A stretch of DNA of 10,681 bases from an uncultured Mucilaginibacter sp. (GTDB taxonomy: Bacteria > Bacteroidota > Bacteroidia > Sphingobacteriales > Sphingobacteriaceae): positions 1 to 10,681 of the forward strand of contig CAMLFI010000047.1 of NCBI GenBank assembly GCA_946479225.1, in the 5' to 3' direction. Position numbers and translations under genes: made by a program. Below, piece after piece: positions 6,897 through 10,681 of this stretch. The notes below the pieces were generated by a model. It had not been told where the DNA came from. It ran no database searches and was given only the letters and a program-made list of their open reading frames with translations. Position 1 is the first letter of the stretch; every line of letters begins with the position of its first letter.

Positions 6897-8399
6897 ATGG
6901 ATGGACAGAATGCGGCGACGACAAGCGTTAACCTTATACGCCTCTCAGGTAAAACCGTGGGCCACATCAATGCCCCCGATGTGATTACACCCTCTATTGA
7001 TTATTTGACGCTTCCCGTCAAAGTTTTACAATTTGGTACTGGCGTTCTATTACGTGGATTAACAGATCACGTTATTGACAAAGCTAATAGAGCCGGCATA
7101 TTTAATGGACGAATTGCTGTTGTAAAGTCAACAAGTACAGGCGGTACCGACGCTTTTGCCGGGCAGAACAATCTGTATACGCTGCAGATGAAGGGCATCG
7201 AAAATAAGCAGTTAACGGAAGAAACCGTTATTAATACTTCTATAAGTAAAATATTATCTGCCGCCGGGGAGTGGGATCTGGTTTTAAAGGAAGCTGAAAA
7301 TCCCGAACTCACGGTTGTTATTTCAAATACGACTGAAGTTGGCCTTCAGTTGGTAGAAGAAGATATTACTCAGCAACCACCTTCATCATTCCCTGCAAAG
7401 TTATTAGCTGTATTGCATCATCGGTATAAAACTTTTAACGGGAGCAGCGAAAGCGGTTTGGTAATTATACCCACGGAGCTTTTACCTGAAAACGCAACTA
7501 TACTCAGATCAATTATAACACAACTCATTGCCTTTAACCACTTGAGCGCTGATTTTGAGAACTGGATAAATGAAAATAACTATTTCTGCAATTCATTGGT
7601 GGATAGAATAGTAACCGGCAAGCCATCAGCCGAAGAACAACGTCTCTTCGAAGAAAAGAACGGGTACCGTGATGACTTATTGATCGTATCAGAGCCGTAT
7701 TGCCTATGGGCTATTGAAGGCAATGATAAAGTAAAATCAATTTTGAGTTTTGAACAGGCAGATCCCGGTGTTATTGTTATCCCCGATATTGAAGTTCATC
7801 GCGAGTTAAAATTACGCCTTCTGAATGGTACGCACACGCTGAGTTGCGCGTTAGCGCTCACTATGGGTTTTGATCTGGTAAATGCGGCAACCAACGATGC
7901 GGAATTTTCTTCCTTTTTGCAAAATTTAATGGAAGAGATAAGGTTGGCTATGCCCTATAAAGCTGAACCTGCGCTGATGAAAGACTTTTCTGAGCGGGTT
8001 TTAGATAGGTTCAGAAATCCATATATACAGCATCAATGGGTAGCCATCGCGCAGCAATACACTACCAAAATGATAACAAGAGTGCTTCCTGTTCTGAAGG
8101 AGCATTATAGGTTATACAAACATGCCCCTGAAAACATAGCAAGAGGATTTGCTGCTTATATTTCACTTATGAGTAAGGTTATTAAGTATAATGATCAGTA
8201 TTATTTAGTTTATAAGAGTGAACGTTATCTTTTAAAAGACGAGAAAATAGCTTTGTTGGTAGCTAAGTGGGCTACACACTCAACAGAAAGTATTGCATCA
8301 GAAGTTCTTGACAGTAGTGAAATATGGGGAGAAGACTTATCACAATTACCAGGTTTTGTAAATGCAGTTCAACACCATTTAAATAACCTGATTAAATAA
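6897..8399 (+). CDS. uxaB: Tagaturonate reductase (altronate oxidoreductase, UxaB family)
   Basis: This 500-residue cytoplasmic enzyme (E. coli UxaB is about 480) belongs to the polyol-specific long-chain dehydrogenase family and reduces D-tagaturonate to D-altronate with NADH. The Rossmann start is VLQFGTGVLLRGL at 43-55. UxaB hallmarks follow: SNTTEVGL (143-150), FNG...GLVIIPTELL (180-196), SLVDRIVTG (233-241) and RFRNPYIQHQ (371-380). Active-site residues are K305, N310 and H313 (LKLRLLNGTHT), with the same spacing as the Lys-Asn-His set of mannitol dehydrogenases. The start at 6897 leaves about 40 residues before the first strand, slightly longer than E. coli. It is the last gene of the packed run, 11 bp after the zinc dehydrogenase. 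Its presence indicates that the pathway goes through tagaturonate; altronate dehydratase is not in the window. Confidence 0.93.
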   Translation: MDGQNAATTSVNLIRLSGKTVGHINAPDVITPSIDYLTLPVKVLQFGTGVLLRGLTDHVIDKANRAGIFNGRIAVVKSTSTGGTDAFAGQNNLYTLQMKGIENKQLTEETVINTSISKILSAAGEWDLVLKEAENPELTVVISNTTEVGLQLVEEDITQQPPSSFPAKLLAVLHHRYKTFNGSSESGLVIIPTELLPENATILRSIITQLIAFNHLSADFENWINENNYFCNSLVDRIVTGKPSAEEQRLFEEKNGYRDDLLIVSEPYCLWAIEGNDKVKSILSFEQADPGVIVIPDIEVHRELKLRLLNGTHTLSCALALTMGFDLVNAATNDAEFSSFLQNLMEEIRLAMPYKAEPALMKDFSERVLDRFRNPYIQHQWVAIAQQYTTKMITRVLPVLKEHYRLYKHAPENIARGFAAYISLMSKVIKYNDQYYLVYKSERYLLKDEKIALLVAKWATHSTESIASEVLDSSEIWGEDLSQLPGFVNAVQHHLNNLIK

Positions 8400-8505
8400 G
8401 ATTGCGGCGTTAATAAATGATGCAACTTGTATAACGAATAAAGTCTGCCTGCTTCGCCATTTGAAGCAGAAATACACTGTCCGATAGATAAAATCATTAA
8501 AAAAA
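8400..8505 (+). other. 106-bp gap before GH97 gene, with a small hairpin
   Basis: CTGCTTC (8449-8455) and GAAGCAG (8463-8469) form a 7-bp stem with a 7-nt loop. No T-run follows, so it may be a processing or attenuation hairpin more than a terminator. TTTG at 8460-8463 and TAGATAAA at 8485-8492, 21 bp apart, are a weak promoter-like pair just before the GH97 start. No copy of the 69-bp element is present. The GH97 gene could be read through from the operon or have its own promoter. Confidence 0.35.
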
Positions 8506-10446
8506 ATGAAAATTAATAAGTCCGCCGTTTTGGGGTTGTGTATAGCAGTTATATGTAATTCTGTTGTATTAGCACAAAAAATATCGGTCCAATCACCCAA
8601 CCAAAAAATAAGCGTTGGGTTGTTTAATCAGCAAAATGGCGATAGAGGCGTTTGGTATTTAAAAGTATCTTACACAGCAGATAGCAAATCAACTGAAGCT
8701 ATTTCGCATATCGATCTTGGATTAGTAAGAGCCGATCAGGAATTTGCAAAGGAATTGACGTTTGTAAAAGCAGGGAAGCTTACGCCGATAAATGAGCAAT
8801 ATAAAGCAGTTTACGGTAAGCGCTCAGTTAGAAGTAATAGTGCAAACGAAGTAATGATCTCGTTTCAAAATCCGGATAAAACTAAATTGAATATCATAAT
8901 ACGAGTCTACAATGACGGCATGGCATTTCGGTATGAATTTCCGGACAAACAAGCCGCCGTTATGGTTAAGGACGAGTTGACTGCTTATAGTATCCCAAAG
9001 GAAACCAACCGGTGGATGGAAAAATGGAATGCAGCCAATGAAGGTTATTATACGGCGATGAGTGATGACAAAGTGCAGCAGCAGGAGTGGTGCTACCCCG
9101 CACTTTTCAATACAAAAGATAATGCATGCTGGTTTTTACTGCATGAAGCCGACCTCGACAGAAATTATTGTGGAACCAAGTTGAGTAACGTGACCGATGC
9201 CACAAAGTATAAACTTACCTTTCCTAATCCTAGAGACGGACGCGGAACAGGGGTATCTGAGCCAACAATAAATTTCCCTTGGAAATCACCTTGGCGGGTT
9301 GTAATTATGGGCAAATTGCAGGATGTGGTTGCTTCAACACTGGTTGATGATATATCCACTCCATCGGTAGTTAAAAACACAGATTGGATAAAGCCGGGCC
9401 TTGTATCATGGAATTACTGGTCAAGCAATCACGGTACGAAAGATTATAAAATAATTACCCGTTTCGCAGACCTGGCTGCTGATATGAATTGGCCGTACAC
9501 TCTTTTAGATTGGGAGTGGGATAGTATGGGCAATGGCGGCAAATTAGAAGATGCTTTAACTTATATAAAGGCCAAGGGTGTAAAACCCTTAATGTGGTAT
9601 AACTCCGGAGGCAACCACACTACTGTAACTTCAACGCCGAAGGACCGTATGCTCACGCATGAAAGCCGCGTAGCTGAATTTACTAAGCTGAGAGAATTAG
9701 GTGTGGCGGGTGTTAAAATAGATTTTTTTGAGAGCGAAAAGCAGAATATGATCCAGTATTACCTGGATATTTTAGATGATGCCGCACAATTTCAGATCAT
9801 GGTGTATTTTCACGGTTGCCTGGTTCCACGTGGATGGTCAAGAACCTACCCGCACTTAATGACTTATGAAGCAGTTCGCGGTGCGGAGTGGTACAATAAC
9901 GTACCCGATTTTACGATGGCTGCGCCTGAGCATAACACCATTTTGCCGTTTACCCGCAACGTAATCGGGCCAATGGATTATACACCGGTTACATTTACCA
10001 ATTCGCAATATCCACACGTTACATCTTATGGCCACGAGCTGGCTCTGAGCGTGCTGTTTGAATCAGGTTTGCAACATTTGGCAGATAGGCCCGAAGGATA
10101 CTATGAGCTACAGGATGCGGCAAAAGCTTTTTTACGAAACGTGCCTAATGCTTGGGATGATTCAAAGTTAGTGGATGGTTATCCCGGTAAGGATATAACA
10201 ATGGCGCGCCGTAAAGGCAACAATTGGTACATAGCAGGTATAAACGGCGAGCAGCGCGAGAAAAGAAAGAGTATAAAGCTTGATTTTTTAACTGACAAAG
10301 TAAAATATAAGCTAACGCTTATTGCAGATGGCGCTCATGACAAAGAATTTTCCACACAATATATGGTGGTAGATAAATCCAGTACGATAGATATTAAAAT
10401 GTTGCGTCGAGGTGGCTTCGCAGGCGTTATAACAAGCGAACTTTAA
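8506..10446 (+). CDS. Exported glycoside hydrolase family 97 enzyme, retaining (alpha-galactosidase-like) subgroup
   Basis: This is a 646-residue secreted or periplasmic hydrolase. Residues 1-23 form a type I signal peptide (KINK, hydrophobic stretch, VVLA|Q); there is no lipobox. The N-terminal GH97 beta-sandwich covers about 25-285 (RVYNDGMAFRYEF at 133-145), the catalytic TIM barrel about 295-545 (PGLVSWNYWSS at 297-307, LLDWEWD at 333-339), and a C-terminal beta domain follows. In the barrel D406 (GVKIDFFES) fits the nucleophile and E461 (EAVRGAEW) the acid/base; their 55-residue spacing equals that of D415/E470 in the retaining alpha-galactosidase BtGH97b, as I recall it. E455 fits a calcium ligand. 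Inverting SusB-type glucosidases lack this aspartate. Known retaining GH97 substrates are alpha-D-galactosides and beta-L-arabinopyranosides, so its place beside an L-galactose pathway is unexpected. It follows uxaB by 106 bp. Confidence 0.93.
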   Translation: MKINKSAVLGLCIAVICNSVVLAQKISVQSPNQKISVGLFNQQNGDRGVWYLKVSYTADSKSTEAISHIDLGLVRADQEFAKELTFVKAGKLTPINEQYKAVYGKRSVRSNSANEVMISFQNPDKTKLNIIIRVYNDGMAFRYEFPDKQAAVMVKDELTAYSIPKETNRWMEKWNAANEGYYTAMSDDKVQQQEWCYPALFNTKDNACWFLLHEADLDRNYCGTKLSNVTDATKYKLTFPNPRDGRGTGVSEPTINFPWKSPWRVVIMGKLQDVVASTLVDDISTPSVVKNTDWIKPGLVSWNYWSSNHGTKDYKIITRFADLAADMNWPYTLLDWEWDSMGNGGKLEDALTYIKAKGVKPLMWYNSGGNHTTVTSTPKDRMLTHESRVAEFTKLRELGVAGVKIDFFESEKQNMIQYYLDILDDAAQFQIMVYFHGCLVPRGWSRTYPHLMTYEAVRGAEWYNNVPDFTMAAPEHNTILPFTRNVIGPMDYTPVTFTNSQYPHVTSYGHELALSVLFESGLQHLADRPEGYYELQDAAKAFLRNVPNAWDDSKLVDGYPGKDITMARRKGNNWYIAGINGEQREKRKSIKLDFLTDKVKYKLTLIADGAHDKEFSTQYMVVDKSSTIDIKMLRRGGFAGVITSEL

Positions 10447-10452
10447 ACATAA

Positions 10453-10479
10453 TTATAAAAAAAATTCTAATTTTTATAA
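10453..10479 (+). terminator. All-AT dyad after the GH97 gene, possible weak terminator
   Basis: TTATAAAAA (10453-10461) and TTTTTATAA (10471-10479) are exact complements around a 9-nt loop, six bases after the GH97 stop codon. The position and T-rich right arm suggest a weak terminator, but the stem has no G or C and may be chance in AT-rich sequence. The rest of the gap up to 10547 shows TACGATTTG near 10494-10503, loosely like a -7 box, and nothing else recognisable. Confidence 0.3.
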
Positions 10480-10547
10480 CTTACAACGTTTTCGTACGAT
10501 TTGTATCTTAATATAAATAATTAACCAACTATCTATTCAAAAATTAC

Positions 10548-10681
10548 ATGAAGTTTAACAAGCTAATAGTCTCGCTGATTCTGCTAGGGCCGATGTTTGC
10601 GCACGCCCAGACACCGGGTCTATCCTTAAATGATCTAACGCCATCTGGCGGATCAGAAAAAAACTGGGAGTCTGTTTCTGA
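10548..10681 (+). CDS. Exported protein, N-terminal fragment (cut by right edge)
   Basis: An ATG at 10548 opens a frame that continues to the window end, giving 44 complete codons. The first 21 residues are a clear signal peptide: MKFNK, hydrophobic IVSLILLGPMF, then AHA|Q as the cleavage site. The mature start reads QTPGLSLNDLTPSGG followed by SEKNWESVS. The LSLNDL...NW pattern resembles the beginning of Bacteroidota secreted proteins with a DUF1080 (3-keto-disaccharide hydrolase/LamG-like) domain, but 20-odd mature residues are too few to assign a family. The gap of about 100 bp from the GH97 gene and same strand suggest it belongs to the same utilisation locus. Confidence 0.75.
   Translation, partial: MKFNKLIVSLILLGPMFAHAQTPGLSLNDLTPSGGSEKNWESVS

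Noticed and set aside
6897..8399. Mannitol or fructuronate reductase identity for the long-chain dehydrogenase.
   Set aside because: SNTTEVGL, IIPTELL, SLVDRIVTG and RFRNPYI agree with the UxaB branch and not with mannitol dehydrogenase or UxuB.
8506..10446. SusB-like inverting alpha-glucosidase.
   Set aside because: The aspartate in GVKIDFF with a glutamate 55 residues on is the retaining-subgroup arrangement, and no starch-type genes are nearby.
1..10681. tRNA, rRNA, CRISPR array, insertion sequence or prophage genes.
   Set aside because: None seen on reading both strands; all larger frames are metabolic, transport or regulatory genes.

Overview
The window looks like part of a carbohydrate-utilisation locus of a Bacteroidota bacterium, probably a soil or plant-associated sphingobacterial type (Pedobacter/Mucilaginibacter-like; this placement is inference). 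The reasons are a SusC-type TonB-dependent receptor with the conserved DEVVVVGYG segment, a GH97 glycoside hydrolase (a family concentrated in Bacteroidota), A-rich leaders without clear Shine-Dalgarno sequences, and moderate-to-low GC.

Layout. Positions 1-2500 (minus strand) hold the N-terminal 833 residues of a SusC-like outer-membrane importer; its C-terminus, and any SusD partner, lie beyond the left edge. A 271-bp divergent intergenic region follows, then an AraC-family regulator (2772-3656, plus strand). After a 342-bp gap comes a tightly packed plus-strand run of four catabolic genes (3999-8399, gaps 3-11 bp): aldo/keto reductase sugar dehydrogenase, COG3618 lactonase, zinc-dependent MDR dehydrogenase and UxaB-type tagaturonate reductase. 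After 106 bp comes an exported GH97 enzyme (8506-10446). The window ends in the first 44 codons of another exported protein.

How the genes fit together. The four enzymes in gene order match L-galactose -> L-galactono-lactone -> L-galactonate -> D-tagaturonate -> D-altronate. As I recall, the first three steps were characterised as the L-galactose route of the gut species Bacteroides vulgatus; UxaB then joins it to the hexuronate pathway. The SusC receptor and exported GH97 would supply the sugar from a plant or algal glycan. No inner-membrane permease, altronate dehydratase, KDG kinase or KDPG aldolase is in the window.

The most interesting signal is regulatory. A 69-bp element (about 78% identical without gaps, beginning with a perfect 20-bp core) lies on both sides of the araC gene in inverted orientation. 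Each copy therefore faces outward in the same sense, one toward susC and one toward the catabolic operon. Each carries a GGTAAT/GTTAAT direct repeat with a 21-bp period, the geometry expected of an AraC-family operator, and ends in a conserved TTAATTTGA. The regulator thus seems to sit between two matching target promoters and to coordinate uptake with catabolism of the same sugar.
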